NCBI RefSeq assembly: GCF_000406965.1
Contig: NZ_KE136362.1
Span: 226,236 to 290,235 of the forward strand
Source: Enterococcus avium ATCC 14025
GTDB taxonomy: Bacteria > Bacillota > Bacilli > Lactobacillales > Enterococcaceae
Direction of reading: 5' to 3'
Length of the DNA: 64,000 nucleotides
Part shown: piece after piece, positions 30,280-40,800 of the stretch
Layout of the letters: each line of letters starts with the position of its first letter
Numbering within the stretch: position 1 is the first letter of the stretch
The notes under the pieces: model-generated
Databases searched by the model: none
What the model was told of the DNA's origin: nothing
The model's input: only the letters and a program-made list of their open reading frames with translations
Position numbers and translations under genes: made by a program

Positions 30280-31962
30280 GTGAAGGTAACAGAAATCAGC
30301 GCGAGTCAATTCCAAGAAATGGTTGAGGCTGGCGCTAAACGTCTGCAAGTTAATGCAGAATATGTCAATTCGTTAAACGTTTTTCCCGTTCCCGATGGCG
30401 ATACTGGGACGAATATGAATCTATCGATGACCAGCGGTGCGACTGCTGTAGTCAACTCTGCTTCAGATAAAGTTGGTGAATTAGCCAACGTTTTGGCGAA
30501 AGGTTTGTTGATGGGTGCCCGGGGGAACTCAGGCGTTATCTTGTCACAATTATTCCGCGGTTTTTCTAAAGCAATTTTAGATGTGGATACATTAAATGCA
30601 GAGGATTTAGCGAAAGCCTTAGTTCATGGGGTAGAAACAGCTTATAAAGCAGTCATGAAACCTGTAGAGGGAACAATTTTGACTGTCGCACGTGAATCAG
30701 CGAAGGCTGGGGAACGCAAAGCTAGACAAACAGATGACGTGGTCGAAGTGATGTCAGCTGTTGTCAAATATGGGAAGAAAGCATTAGATAAAACACCGGA
30801 CATGTTGCCAGTTTTGAAAGAAGTTGGCGTAGTCGATAGTGGTGGTCAAGGCTTATTGTTTATTTATGAAGGCTTTTTGAACGCCCTTAATGGTGAGTTC
30901 CAAGCAGATGATACGTATGAACCAAGTCCGGCTGAAATGGACGAAATGGTCAATGCCGAACATCATCGCAGTGTGCAAGGTCAATTAGCAACAGAAGATA
31001 TCAAGTTTGGTTATTGTACTGAAATTATGGTTCGTTTAGGTGAAGGTCCAACTGTTGATAGCAATTTTGATTACGATACTTTCCGCAACTATTTAGATGG
31101 TATTGGTGATTCGTTATTAGTCGTTAATGATGATGAGATTGTCAAAGTGCATGTGCATACAGAACATCCAGGGGAAGTCATGAATTATGGCCAAAAATTT
31201 GGCGCTTTGATTAAGGTCAAAGTTGATAATATGCGCTTGCAACATGAAACAATTTTGGAACATGACGAAGAAGTAGCTGAATTCGAAGCCGCTCCAACAG
31301 AACGTAAACCCTATGCAGTGATCGCTATTGCTGCTGGTGAAGGTGTTCAAGAGTTATTCAAGAGCCTAGGAGCAGCCTACGTAATCAGCGGCGGTCAAAC
31401 GATGAACCCAAGTACCGAAGATATCTTAAAGGCGATCAAAGAGGTTAACGCTGATCAAGTAATCATTTTGCCGAATAATAAAAATATCTTTATGGCAGCT
31501 GATCAAGCAGCAGAAGTTGCTGACGTTCCTGTGGCAGTTGTTCCAAGTAAAACAGTCTCTCAAGGGATGACTGCGATGTTGGCCTTCAATGGAGAACAAA
31601 GCCTAGAAGAAAACAAAACAGCAATGACTGAAATGCTTGACTCTGTAGTTAGTGGTCAAATCACGAATGCGATTCGCGATACAGCGATTGATGGTGTAGA
31701 AATCCACGAAGGCGACTATTTAGGTATGGTCGATGGTAAAATCATTCTTTCTGAAGCGGATAAATACCAAGCGACGTTAGATACTTTAAACAAAATGATT
31801 AGTGAAGATATCGAAATCATTACGATCATTGTTGGTGAAGAAGGAACACAGGCTGAGGCTGAAAAATTAAGCGAAGCGATCGAAGCAAGCTACCCAGACC
31901 TAGAAGTTGAGATCCACGAAGGAAAACAACCGGTCTATCCATACTTGCTTTCAGCAGAATAA
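30280..31962 (+). CDS. fakA: Fatty acid kinase catalytic subunit FakA (YloV)
   Basis: FakA phosphorylates fatty acids presented by FakB proteins, giving acyl-phosphates that PlsY or PlsX use for phospholipid synthesis. The 560-aa protein has an N-terminal DhaL (Dak2) kinase domain with the metal/nucleotide motif PDGDTGTNMN, a middle domain, and a C-terminal DegV-like domain (about 340-560). Start GTG (30280) behind AAGGAGG. recG and plsX downstream give a lipid-related context. No fakB lies in the window. Confidence 0.88.
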   Translation: MKVTEISASQFQEMVEAGAKRLQVNAEYVNSLNVFPVPDGDTGTNMNLSMTSGATAVVNSASDKVGELANVLAKGLLMGARGNSGVILSQLFRGFSKAILDVDTLNAEDLAKALVHGVETAYKAVMKPVEGTILTVARESAKAGERKARQTDDVVEVMSAVVKYGKKALDKTPDMLPVLKEVGVVDSGGQGLLFIYEGFLNALNGEFQADDTYEPSPAEMDEMVNAEHHRSVQGQLATEDIKFGYCTEIMVRLGEGPTVDSNFDYDTFRNYLDGIGDSLLVVNDDEIVKVHVHTEHPGEVMNYGQKFGALIKVKVDNMRLQHETILEHDEEVAEFEAAPTERKPYAVIAIAAGEGVQELFKSLGAAYVISGGQTMNPSTEDILKAIKEVNADQVIILPNNKNIFMAADQAAEVADVPVAVVPSKTVSQGMTAMLAFNGEQSLEENKTAMTEMLDSVVSGQITNAIRDTAIDGVEIHEGDYLGMVDGKIILSEADKYQATLDTLNKMISEDIEIITIIVGEEGTQAEAEKLSEAIEASYPDLEVEIHEGKQPVYPYLLSAE

Positions 31963-31977
31963 TATGAAAAAGTCGGA

Positions 31978-32017
31978 AGGAGTGGGCCAAGAATATCTGG
32001 CTCGCTCCTGTTTTTTT
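31978..32017 (+). terminator. Terminator after fakA
   Basis: A 12-bp stem (31978-31989 with 31998-32009, with G-U pairs) is followed by T7 at 32011-32017. Confidence 0.8.
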
Positions 32018-32106
32018 AGGAAAATGACCCCCTTATCTCCGAAATAATTGCCGATAGACAGAATTTAGCATTTGAAAAACGTATTTTAATTGAAAGGAGG
32101 CTGTTT

Positions 32107-34140
32107 ATGCCGATTCAAGAATCTGTGTCGGTGCTGCCTGGTGTAGGACCGAAGCGTGCACAAACGTTAGCTGATTTAGGAATCGTAACGATCGAGGACT
32201 TATTGAGCTACTATCCTTTTCGTTATGAAGATATTCAGGAAAAAAATTTATTAGAAATCAATGACCAGGAAAAGGTTACATTAAAAGGTGTAATCGTCTC
32301 GGCGCCAGTGGTTAGTCGTTTTGGCTACAAAAAAAGCCGGTTGCAGTTTCGAATGATGCAAGATCACGCGGTCTTTATGGTCTCCTTTTTCAATCAACCC
32401 TATTTGAAAGACAAAGTCGAAGTTGGTGAAGAGTTGGCGGTTTATGGAAAATGGGATGCTAAGCGAAAATCGCTGACTGGAATGAAGATTTTAGGTGGTA
32501 AGCAGACGGAAGAATACGCGCCAATCTATCACGTGACTAAGGCTATCCGTCAAAGTACCTTAGTTGATTTAATCAAAGTAGGATTTGAAAAATTTGGTGA
32601 TCAGGTAACAGAAAACTTGCCAGATTATTTATTGGAAAAGTATCGCTTGATGCCACGAAAGCAAGCGATGCGGGCAATGCATTTTCCTAAAGATCCAAAG
32701 GAAAATCAGCAAGCAAAACGACGAGTGGTTTTTGAAGAGTTTTTCCTCTTTCAAATGCGGATGCAAGGGTTGAAGAAAAGTGAACGTAGCGAGAAGAATG
32801 GAATCGCGATCCGTTATGATGTCGAACGCTTGAAGCAGTTTACGCAAAAGCTGCCTTTCGAATTGACTGACGCCCAAAAACGTGTGACCAATGAGATTTG
32901 CTACGACTTACGCAGCAAGAAGCATATGCAACGTTTGCTTCAAGGGGATGTTGGGAGTGGTAAGACGGTTGTGGCGGCAATCGCCTTATATGCTACCATG
33001 ACGGCTGGCTTTCAAGGAGCGTTGATGGTGCCAACAGAAATTTTGGCTCAGCAGCATTTAGAAAGTTTGAATCAACTATTTGATCCATTCGAATTAACAA
33101 CTGCATTACTAACTGGTTCTACCAAAACCAAAGAACGACGCGCGATTTTAGCTGGTTTAGAAAATGGGGAAATTGATGTGGTGATCGGGACTCATGCGCT
33201 GATCCAAGATGATGTACAGTTTGCTAGTCTCGGATTGGTCATTACTGATGAACAGCATCGATTTGGAGTGAATCAACGAAGAGTTTTGCGAGAAAAAGGA
33301 CTGCATCCAGATGTTCTATTCATGACAGCAACACCGATTCCGCGAACTTTGGCAATTACTGCTTATGGTGAAATGGACGTATCAATCATCGATCAAATGC
33401 CGGCAGGCCGAATCCCTGTTAAAACTAGCTGGATCAAACCTAAACAACTGGAGCATACCTTGGATTGGGCGAAGCAGGAGTTACAGGCGGGGCATCAGCT
33501 GTATGTAATCTGTCCTTTGATTGAAGAATCAGAAGCGTTGGATGTGAAAAATGCGACGGAGATTTATGAGCATTTAAAGGAATACTATGCACCTACTTAT
33601 CAGGTCAGTTTGCTACATGGGAAAATGAAGAATGCAGAAAAAGAAACAATCATGGAAGAATTCAAAGAGAATCAAAGTCAGATTTTAGTTTCAACGACTG
33701 TTATTGAGGTCGGAGTCAATGTACCAAACGCAACGGTGATGTTTATTATGGATGCGGATCGTTTTGGCTTGGCCCAGCTGCATCAATTGCGGGGACGGGT
33801 CGGACGTGGTTCGGATGCGTCTTATTGTATATTGGTAGCAAGCCCCAAAAATGACATGGGGAAAGAGCGCATGAAAATCATGACTGAGACTAACAATGGG
33901 TTTGTATTGAGTGAAAAAGATCTAGAATTACGCGGACCTGGTGAAGTCTTTGGCTTCCGTCAATCTGGATTGCCGCAATTCTTGATCGCTGATCTGGTAA
34001 ATGATGCAAATGTTTTAGAAGTGGCACGAGATGAAGCCAATCAAATTTGGCAGGTAGAAAATTGGCGTCAGCAACCAGCTTTCGCACCATTAGCAGGAGC
34101 GTTGAAGCCTACTGAAACTGGAGAAACATATTTCGATTGA
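32107..34140 (+). CDS. recG: ATP-dependent DNA helicase RecG
   Basis: RecG remodels stalled replication forks and branched recombination intermediates. The 677-aa protein has an N-terminal OB-fold wedge domain, Walker A GDVGSGKT, the DExH-type box DEQH, and helicase motifs through QLRGRVGRGSDASYC and the C-terminal FGFRQSGLPQF. ATG behind AAAGGAGG. It keeps the conserved order fakA-recG-plsX. Confidence 0.96.
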   Translation: MPIQESVSVLPGVGPKRAQTLADLGIVTIEDLLSYYPFRYEDIQEKNLLEINDQEKVTLKGVIVSAPVVSRFGYKKSRLQFRMMQDHAVFMVSFFNQPYLKDKVEVGEELAVYGKWDAKRKSLTGMKILGGKQTEEYAPIYHVTKAIRQSTLVDLIKVGFEKFGDQVTENLPDYLLEKYRLMPRKQAMRAMHFPKDPKENQQAKRRVVFEEFFLFQMRMQGLKKSERSEKNGIAIRYDVERLKQFTQKLPFELTDAQKRVTNEICYDLRSKKHMQRLLQGDVGSGKTVVAAIALYATMTAGFQGALMVPTEILAQQHLESLNQLFDPFELTTALLTGSTKTKERRAILAGLENGEIDVVIGTHALIQDDVQFASLGLVITDEQHRFGVNQRRVLREKGLHPDVLFMTATPIPRTLAITAYGEMDVSIIDQMPAGRIPVKTSWIKPKQLEHTLDWAKQELQAGHQLYVICPLIEESEALDVKNATEIYEHLKEYYAPTYQVSLLHGKMKNAEKETIMEEFKENQSQILVSTTVIEVGVNVPNATVMFIMDADRFGLAQLHQLRGRVGRGSDASYCILVASPKNDMGKERMKIMTETNNGFVLSEKDLELRGPGEVFGFRQSGLPQFLIADLVNDANVLEVARDEANQIWQVENWRQQPAFAPLAGALKPTETGETYFD

Positions 34141-34143
34141 GTG

Positions 34144-34152
34144 TGCTATACT
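34144..34152 (+). promoter_or_regulatory. Extended -10 promoter of plsX
   Basis: TGC-TATACT (34144-34152) is a TGn-extended -10 element just after recG, without a good -35. It would give a plsX leader of about 230 nt containing the duplicated segment. Confidence 0.55.
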
Positions 34153-34226
34153 GTAGAAAAATTAAAAAGCAGTCAGTCTTATGCCCTGTTTCTATCAGAG
34201 AAGCTGGCGGATATACGACTTAAAAC

Positions 34227-34273
34227 TCAGACTTATTTTCTAGAAAAAATAAATACATTAAAACGAAAAAGGA
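34227..34273 (+). repeat. plsX leader repeat, copy 1
   Basis: It is nearly identical to 34329-34378: both run from TCAGACTTATTTT through AAATACATTAAAACG to AAAAAGGA. It contains an A/T hairpin (TTATTTT/AAAATAA). Confidence 0.8.
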
Positions 34274-34279
34274 TGCTAG

Positions 34280-34310
34280 TTCCTCTTGATGCTGTAGCAT
34301 ATTAGAGGAA
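34280..34310 (+). other. Hairpin between the plsX leader repeats
   Basis: TTCCTCT (34280-34286) pairs with AGAGGAA (34304-34310), and inside it ATGCT pairs with AGCAT. There is no T-run. Confidence 0.55.
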
Positions 34311-34328
34311 TAGTATACGGCTTGAGAA

Positions 34329-34378
34329 TCAGACTTATTTTTCAGAAAGAAAAATAAATACATTAAAACGAAAAAGGA
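34329..34378 (+). repeat. plsX leader repeat, copy 2
   Basis: This is the second copy of the 34227-34273 segment. It contains a perfect 9-bp hairpin (TTATTTTTC/GAAAAATAA), and its AAAAAGGA end supplies the ribosome binding site of plsX. Confidence 0.8.
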
Positions 34379-34390
34379 GAGATTTTTCTC

Positions 34391-35392
34391 ATGAAAATTG
34401 CTGTAGACGCAATGGGTGGCGATTTCGCACCAAAAGCGATCGTGGAAGGTGTAATGTTAGCCCAAAAGAATCATCCGGAAATTGAATTTCAACTATATGG
34501 AAAAGAAGACGCGATTCGTCAATATATAACAAATGAAAAGAATATTACGATCATTCATACGGATGAAAAGATCAATAGCGATGACGAACCAGTGAAGGCT
34601 ATCCGTCGTAAGAAAAATGCCTCAATGGTTTTAGCCGCTCAAGCGGTTAAAGAAGGCAAAGCCGATGCGATTTTCTCAGCAGGAAATACGGGGGCGCTAT
34701 TAGCTGCTGGTTTGTTTGTAGTGGGACGAATCAAAGGAATCGAACGTCCAGGCCTGATGTCTACATTGCCAGTTTTAAATGGGGACAGCGGTTTTGATAT
34801 GCTTGATTTGGGTGCGAATGCAGAAAATAAAGCAGAGCATATCCATCAATATGCAATTTTGGGATCATTTTATGCGAAGCATGTTCGTGGAATTGAAAAT
34901 CCTCGTGTGGGCTTATTGAACAATGGTACAGAAGAAACCAAAGGCAGCGAGTTAACGAAAGAAGCCTACAAATTTTTACAAGCAGAAGAGAGTATCAACT
35001 TTATTGGAAATGTAGAAGCACGTGAACTGTTAAACGGTGCTGCCGATGTCGTTGTAACAGACGGATTTACTGGAAATGCTGTTTTAAAAACGATTGAAGG
35101 AACAGCTATGGGTTTGATGAGCTTGATTAAAGGAAGTATCAGTGATGCTGGGGTTAAAGGGAAAATGGGTGCTCTTATGCTGAAGGATACATTATACGGT
35201 CTAAAAGACAAATTGGACTATTCCTCTCATGGAGGTGCCGTTTTATTTGGACTGAAGGCTCCTGTGATTAAAACCCATGGATCTACCGGACCTGAAGCAG
35301 TGGCAAATACCATCGATCAAATTTACACGATGCTAGACACGAATGTTGTTGGGCAATTGGTCCAGTTTTTTGAAGCACCTAAGGATGAATAA
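34391..35392 (+). CDS. plsX: Phosphate acyltransferase PlsX
   Basis: PlsX converts acyl-ACP and phosphate to acyl-phosphate for PlsY, the first step of phosphatidic acid synthesis in Gram-positives. The 333-aa protein has the family start [20 protein letters not shown] and the conserved [13 protein letters not shown] and [11 protein letters not shown] segments. The ribosome binding site AAGGAGA lies in the second leader repeat. acpP follows with its own promoter. fapR, fabD and fabG, common neighbours in bacilli, are absent. Confidence 0.96.
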   Translation: MKIAVDAMGGDFAPKAIVEGVMLAQKNHPEIEFQLYGKEDAIRQYITNEKNITIIHTDEKINSDDEPVKAIRRKKNASMVLAAQAVKEGKADAIFSAGNTGALLAAGLFVVGRIKGIERPGLMSTLPVLNGDSGFDMLDLGANAENKAEHIHQYAILGSFYAKHVRGIENPRVGLLNNGTEETKGSELTKEAYKFLQAEESINFIGNVEARELLNGAADVVVTDGFTGNAVLKTIEGTAMGLMSLIKGSISDAGVKGKMGALMLKDTLYGLKDKLDYSSHGGAVLFGLKAPVIKTHGSTGPEAVANTIDQIYTMLDTNVVGQLVQFFEAPKDE

Positions 35393-35418
35393 GAACCACG
35401 CCAATTTCGTGAAAAAGG

Positions 35419-35447
35419 TAGACAAAGCAATCAAACATCAGTAAAAT
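35419..35447 (+). promoter_or_regulatory. Promoter of acpP
   Basis: TAGACA (35419-35424) and TAAAAT (35442-35447) are 17 bp apart, in the plsX-acpP gap. Confidence 0.65.
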
Positions 35448-35509
35448 GAACTGTGACCTTCTGGTAAAACATAGACGAATAATAGTTGATCAGGCGGAGG
35501 TGAATGTTG

Positions 35510-35755
35510 TTGACTCGTGAAGAAGTATTTAGCAAAGTTGCTGAAATAATTTCAAATCACTTTGAAATCGATAAAGATAAAGTGACGGTTGAATTGAGTA
35601 TCAAAGACGATTTAAATGCAGACTCAATCAGTATCATGGAATTTGTTTTGGAATTAGAAGATGAATTCGGAACAGAAATTTCTGACGAAGACGCTGAAAA
35701 AATTGAAACAGTTGGAGCTGCAGTTGATTACATTATGGAAAACAACCAAGCTTAA
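35510..35755 (+). CDS. acpP: Acyl carrier protein
   Basis: ACP carries acyl chains on a phosphopantetheine arm. The protein is about 81 aa, acidic, with the attachment motif DSIS (Ser39 when counted from the TTG). Three in-frame starts are close: ATG 35504, TTG 35507 and TTG 35510. GGAGG at 35496-35500 is too near the ATG, so I favour the TTG at 35510 ([10 protein letters not shown]). With plsX next door it probably serves phospholipid synthesis. The window also holds acpS, which loads the prosthetic group. Confidence 0.9.
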   Translation: MTREEVFSKVAEIISNHFEIDKDKVTVELSIKDDLNADSISIMEFVLELEDEFGTEISDEDAEKIETVGAAVDYIMENNQA

Positions 35756-35756
35756 C

Positions 35757-35797
35757 AAAAAAAGGTGCACCAGCAATTTGCTGGTGCACCTTTTTTA
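35757..35797. terminator. Bidirectional terminator after acpP
   Basis: A perfect 12-bp stem (35764-35775 with 35779-35790) is flanked by an A7-run and a T6-run. It serves acpP on plus and the HAD gene on minus. Confidence 0.9.
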
Positions 35798-35801
35798 ACA
35801 G

Positions 35802-36407
35802 TTACAAAACCCCAAGGGCAGTCAAAGCTTTTTCTAGTGCTGAAAAATTTCTTTTAAAGTGAAAACCGTTCATCCCGGTTTCTTCAGCGGCTAAGATATT
35901 CGCTGCTGAATCATCGATGAAATAGCACTCGGCAGGATTTAAGCGGAAATGGCTGTAAAAGGTCCGGAAGATTTCATGCTCTGGCTTAGATAATTTCCAA
36001 TCTGAGGAAATAAAGATGCCATCAAAAATACTGTGACTAGGGACTTTATCTTCATAAAGATAATAATCCTGCGGGGCATTTGAAAGGATATAGAGAGACA
36101 AACCTTTTTCTTTCAACCGTTTAGGAAGTTCCTCCATTTGTGGTATAGCATTCAGCCCGATATACCAAGTGTCCAGCAAGTCTTCGGCGATAGCATGCAA
36201 TTCTTTTGGAAGCCGTGATTTTGCGGAGGTTAAAAGTTCCTCCCGATTCATCGTTCCCTTATCGAAACGCAGCCAGTCCACAGAACCAAAAATTTCGGAC
36301 ATAAGCATCTTTTGTTGATCCTTATCTGCAGTTTTTTCCATGACAAAACGTGGTGGATCAAAATCAACTAAAACATTTCCTAAATCAAACACAATATTTT
36401 TTATCAT
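35802..36407 (-). CDS. HAD-superfamily hydrolase (YihX-like)
   Basis: The 201-aa protein has HAD motif I (VFDLGNVLVDFD, Asp nucleophile near residue 8), motif II (ILSNAP), Lys in LSKPE and the motif IV acidic pair in YFIDDSAANI. It resembles the YihX group of sugar-phosphate phosphatases, but the substrate cannot be told. It starts behind GGAGGG on minus. With the next gene it forms a minus-strand pair between acpP and rnc. Confidence 0.8.
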   Translation of the reverse strand: MIKNIVFDLGNVLVDFDPPRFVMEKTADKDQQKMLMSEIFGSVDWLRFDKGTMNREELLTSAKSRLPKELHAIAEDLLDTWYIGLNAIPQMEELPKRLKEKGLSLYILSNAPQDYYLYEDKVPSHSIFDGIFISSDWKLSKPEHEIFRTFYSHFRLNPAECYFIDDSAANILAAEETGMNGFHFKRNFSALEKALTALGVL

Positions 36408-36450
36408 TCAAAGCCCTCCTAACAAGTAGATAACGTCTATTAAAATCCTT

Positions 36451-36954
36451 TTATTGAACAAGCTGCAAAAAACGTTTATTCCAAATATTTTCGTAAAAAG
36501 CGATGGTCTCTTCAGCAGAGAGAAAATCATTGTCATAGGTGGTTGACCCATTTTTCAGCATGGTTAATTGATAGCCTAAGCCATGGGCAAATTTTACAGT
36601 AGCGTCAATGCAGTACTGGGTTTGAGCGCCACAGATTTCCAAGCTGGTGATGTTTTTCTGCTGTAAATTTTTTTGTAAATCAGTATGGTAAAAGGAATTT
36701 GCGTGAGTCTTCTGAATCATAAGATCGTTCGGTTTGCGATCAAGTTCCTCTACGATTTCCCAGGTTTCTGAATGTGGAACCAAAATTTCGTCACAATGCT
36801 GAACAAAGAGAATCAATTTATTTTGTTCTCGGTAGCGCTGGATACGCAGATTGACAGTAGTAATTAACTCAGAAAAATGGTTGATCGTTTCTCCGTCAAA
36901 GCAAACACCCTTTTGTAAATCAATAATCAATAATGCATCAGAAAGATTTTCCAT
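36451..36954 (-). CDS. Isochorismatase-family cysteine hydrolase
   Basis: The 167-aa protein has the family fold with the triad Asp12 (LLIIDLQKG), Lys (QKTHANSF) and Cys (GAQTQYCIDAT, about residue 112). Members hydrolyse amides such as nicotinamide, or isochorismate; the substrate here is not evident. The nearest genes do not suggest a pathway. It lies 43 nt upstream of the HAD gene on the same strand and may share its transcript. Confidence 0.8.
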   Translation of the reverse strand: MENLSDALLIIDLQKGVCFDGETINHFSELITTVNLRIQRYREQNKLILFVQHCDEILVPHSETWEIVEELDRKPNDLMIQKTHANSFYHTDLQKNLQQKNITSLEICGAQTQYCIDATVKFAHGLGYQLTMLKNGSTTYDNDFLSAEETIAFYENIWNKRFLQLVQ

Positions 36955-37055
36955 CGAAATTTCTCCGGTCGTTTTCTTTACTTTAGCATTTTTTAGATGT
37001 AAGAAGAGAAAAGTTCGTTGAATCTTTGAAAATTTCTTACTATAACGACTTCTGA

Positions 37056-37084
37056 TTTAAAATTCACAGAAAAAACAGTATAAT
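37056..37084 (+). promoter_or_regulatory. Promoter of the rnc-smc-ftsY operon
   Basis: TTTAAA (37056-37061) and a consensus TATAAT (37079-37084) are 17 bp apart, 37 bp before rnc. Confidence 0.6.
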
Positions 37085-37121
37085 AGAGCGTGATGGAAAT
37101 CTCAAAAAAAGGAATGAGCCC

Positions 37122-37817
37122 ATGGATACACAGTTGATCAATGAATTGAAAGAAAACTACGACATCGTCTTTCACGATGTGAACTTATTGGAACAGGCGT
37201 TTACCCACTCATCATATGTGAATGAACACCGTAATATGAATATTTCAGATAATGAACGGTTAGAATTTTTAGGGGACGCTGTCTTAGAAATTCAAGTATC
37301 GGACTATTTGTATCACCATTATCCAAACTTACCGGAAGGACGTTTGACGCGTTTGCGTTCGGCGATTGTGCGAGAAGAAAGCTTATCAAAATTTGCAAAA
37401 GAATGTCATTTTGATCACTATATTATGTTAGGTAAGGGCGAAGAAAATTCTGGCGGGCGTGATCGTGCAGCGTTATTGTGTGATCTATTCGAGGCTTTCT
37501 TAGGGGCCTTGTATTTGGATCAAGGCTACGATGTGGCGCTACGTTTTATTCAAACGGTCGTTTTTCCAAAAATCGAAGCAGGTGTTTTCACGCGGGAAAT
37601 GGATCACAAGACACGCCTGCAGGAAGTGTTGCAAAAAAGCGGAGATGTGACGATCGATTATCGTTTAGTCAATGAAGAAGGTCCGGCTCACGAACGGATT
37701 TTTACAATTGATGTATATGCGGATGATCGTTTGATTGGTTCAGGACAAGGTAAATCGAAAAAACTAGCAGAGCAAGATGCAGCGGAAAAAGCATTGATTA
37801 AGATTGCTGCAAATTAG
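37122..37817 (+). CDS. rnc: Ribonuclease III
   Basis: RNase III cleaves double-stranded RNA, notably rRNA precursors. The 231-aa protein has the catalytic signature NERLEFLGDAVLE (about residues 42-54) and a C-terminal dsRNA-binding domain (about 158-228, GQGKSKKLAEQDAAEKAL). It is the first gene of the conserved rnc-smc-ftsY set. The ribosome binding site is weak (AAAAAAGGAATGAG). Confidence 0.96.
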   Translation: MDTQLINELKENYDIVFHDVNLLEQAFTHSSYVNEHRNMNISDNERLEFLGDAVLEIQVSDYLYHHYPNLPEGRLTRLRSAIVREESLSKFAKECHFDHYIMLGKGEENSGGRDRAALLCDLFEAFLGALYLDQGYDVALRFIQTVVFPKIEAGVFTREMDHKTRLQEVLQKSGDVTIDYRLVNEEGPAHERIFTIDVYADDRLIGSGQGKSKKLAEQDAAEKALIKIAAN

Positions 37818-37852
37818 TTTATATTTCCTGGGAAAATTTTAGGAGGAACATT

Positions 37853-40800
37853 TTGTATTTAAAACGAATTGAGATCGCTGGCTTCAAGTCTTTTGCTGAT
37901 CGTACCAAGATCGAATTTGAAGAAGGCGTGACAGCGGTCATTGGGCCAAACGGCAGCGGAAAAAGTAATATCACTGAAGCAATTCGCTGGGTACTCGGAG
38001 AACAATCGGCAAAAAGTCTACGTGGCGGCAAGATGCCGGATATTATTTTCGCTGGTTCAGAATCACGAAAGCAGTTGAATATTGCCGAAGTAACAGTAGT
38101 ATTGGATAATACCGATAATTATTTACCGCTAGGCTTTAGTGAAGTTAGTGTGACAAGACGTTATCGCCGAACAGGTGAAAGTGATTTTTTCATAAATAAA
38201 AAAGCCTGTCGTTTGAAAGATATTCAAGATTTATTCATGGATTCTGGTTTAGGGAAAGAATCCTTCTCGATTATTTCGCAGGGAAAAGTCGAGGCGATAT
38301 TTGCCAGTAAGCCGGAAGATCGCCGAGGAATCTTTGAAGAAGCGGCTGGCGTCTTGAAATACAAGCAGCGAAAACGCAAAGCGGAGCAGAAGCTTTTTGA
38401 AACGGAAGATAATTTGAGCCGTGTTCAGGATATCATTTATGAATTAGAAGATCAGCTGACTCCTTTAGCTGCTCAAAGCGAAGCAGCCAAGGAGTTTTTG
38501 GCGCTCAAAAAAGAATTAACTGCGACGGATGTCAGTTTAACAGTTGCGAAGATTAAACAAACACGTGATTCTTGGGAGTCAGCGAAGACAGATTTTGAAG
38601 AACTCTCCAAAACAGTTGAAGAAAAAAGCCATTTTATCCAGCAAACTGAACAGCAGTTAGGCATGTTGAGAGAAAAACGCGGTTCATTGGATGAGCTGCT
38701 GGAAACTGGGCAGCAGCAATTGCTGCATTTATCCGAGGCGTTGAAGCAGACTGAGGGGCAAAAAGCATTATTAAGTGAACGCTCAAAGAATACGCAAAAG
38801 ACCAGCGCAGAATACCGCGAAACATTGAACGAGCAGCGTAAGAAAAAAGCCGATGCACAGGCGAACTTGCAGGAAGTTCAAACGCAACAGGCGGATAAAC
38901 AAACTGAAAAGATCGCCTTAGAAAAAAAAATCCAGCAGCTGACAAATGAAGCGGAGAAATACAAGAAATCGCCGAAGGAACTCTTGGAGGATTTGCGTGG
39001 TACTTATGTTGAATTGATGCAAGAGACTGCAAATGTCAGCAATGAATTAAAGTATTTAGAACGTCAATACACACAAGAGACTGCTAAGAACCAACAGAGT
39101 GTGACACGCTTTGAAGCGTTGCGAGATCAACTAGAAGAATTGACGGAGCAGCAGAGCGCAGCGCAGACGAAAACTAAAACGCTTGAAGCTCAGTTGACGG
39201 AAGAACAAGAACACTACCGACGCTTAGCGGAAGAGAAAAACGTGGCACAGCAGCAATTGCAAAAAGAACAGCAGTTAATGTATGACATGATGAGTCAGGT
39301 TCAACAAGCGCGTGCGCGACAAAAAAGTCTGCAAGAGATTCAGGAAAATTATAGCGGCTTTTATCAAGGTGTCCGCAGTGTTTTACAGCACAAAGAACAA
39401 TTAAGCGGGATCGTCGGTGCAGTAGCAGAGCTGATCGAGGTTCCAGAAAAGTATACCTTGGCGATCGAAACGGCCTTAGGAGCATCGGCACAGCACATTA
39501 TCGTAGAAAATGAGAAGGATGCACGGCAAGGGATCACGTTTTTAAAAAAACAACGTAGCGGTCGTGGCACCTTTCTACCGTTAACAACGATTAAGCCACG
39601 TAGTTTAGGGGCTCATCACTATCAAGCAATCAAAGACGTAGACGGCTTTTTAGGTATTGCCAGTGAACTAGTTTCTTTTTCAGAAAATGTTGCTCCAGTC
39701 ATGCAAAATTTATTAGGAGCGATCGTTATTGCTCGAGATCTTGATAGTGCTAATCTACTTGCTCGTCAACTGCGTTATCAAGTTCGTGTAGTTTCCTTAG
39801 ATGGAGATGTGATGAATGCTGGCGGATCAATGACCGGTGGCGCTACGAAGCAAGGAAATCGTGGGAATTTGTTTAATCAAGGACACGAATTAGCTGAATG
39901 GACCAAACGTTATGAAGAAATCAATCAGGCGTTACAGGCAAAAGAAGCATTTGTCCGTGATTTGCAAGCAAAGGTTGCGGATCAGACGGAAAGTCTAGAA
40001 ACATTACGGACACAAGGTGAACAAACGCGGTTGGCATATCAAGAAGCGCAAAGTAGTGAAGAACGTGTTGTAACGGAATTAACACGTTTGCAAAAGGAAC
40101 AGAGCTTGTTTTCTTATGAAGCGAAAGAGCTGGAAAGCTTCTTGAATGATTATCAAGTACAAAAAGAAACGTTGGAATTTAAGCAAGTCGAATTGAAAAC
40201 CCAGCAAGATAAGATCAATCAAGAAATCCAACAGCTTAATGAAGAGAGCGACCAGCTAGAAGAAAAGCGTGCCGGTATTAATGCGGAATTGAGTCGCTTA
40301 CAGGCGGACTATGCAGTATTAGATGAACGGCTGTTGTATTTAGAGCGGCAAGCACTAGGTTTTGAAGAACAGATTAACGAGTTGACCAATCAGATTGTAA
40401 ACTTAGAAAATCAATTACTAGCACTTTCAAGTGATTCATCGGATCATGAAGAATCAGAAGAAAGTCTAACCCAACGTTTGACAGAATTAGCTACAGCACG
40501 AGAACATTTGCAGGAGCAGCTGGCTGTTTGGAAAGAAATGCGGCAAGGTCTGCAGCAGCAAGTGGATCAAGCAGATAGTGAGTTGACTGAAGCCAATCGC
40601 GAGCAGAAACAGTTATTAGCACGTCAATCACAAGCCGATGTCCAAAAAAACCGTTACGAGTTGAAATTGGACAATGCTTTGGCGTATTTGCAAGAAGAAT
40701 ATAGTTTGACTTTTGAAGGTGCGGAAGCACAAGCGGACCCTGAAATTGATCAGCAGGTTGCGCAAACGGAAGTTAGTCGCTTGAAGCAAGCCATTGAAAA

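Noticed and set aside
34274-34306. 10-codon leader peptide in the plsX leader
   Set aside because: The ATG is directly attached to the AAAAAGG site without spacing; the frame is better explained as part of the hairpin between the two repeats.
39174-39491. 105-codon minus-strand frame inside smc
   Set aside because: It is antisense to the coiled-coil and hinge coding region of smc, with no start signal.
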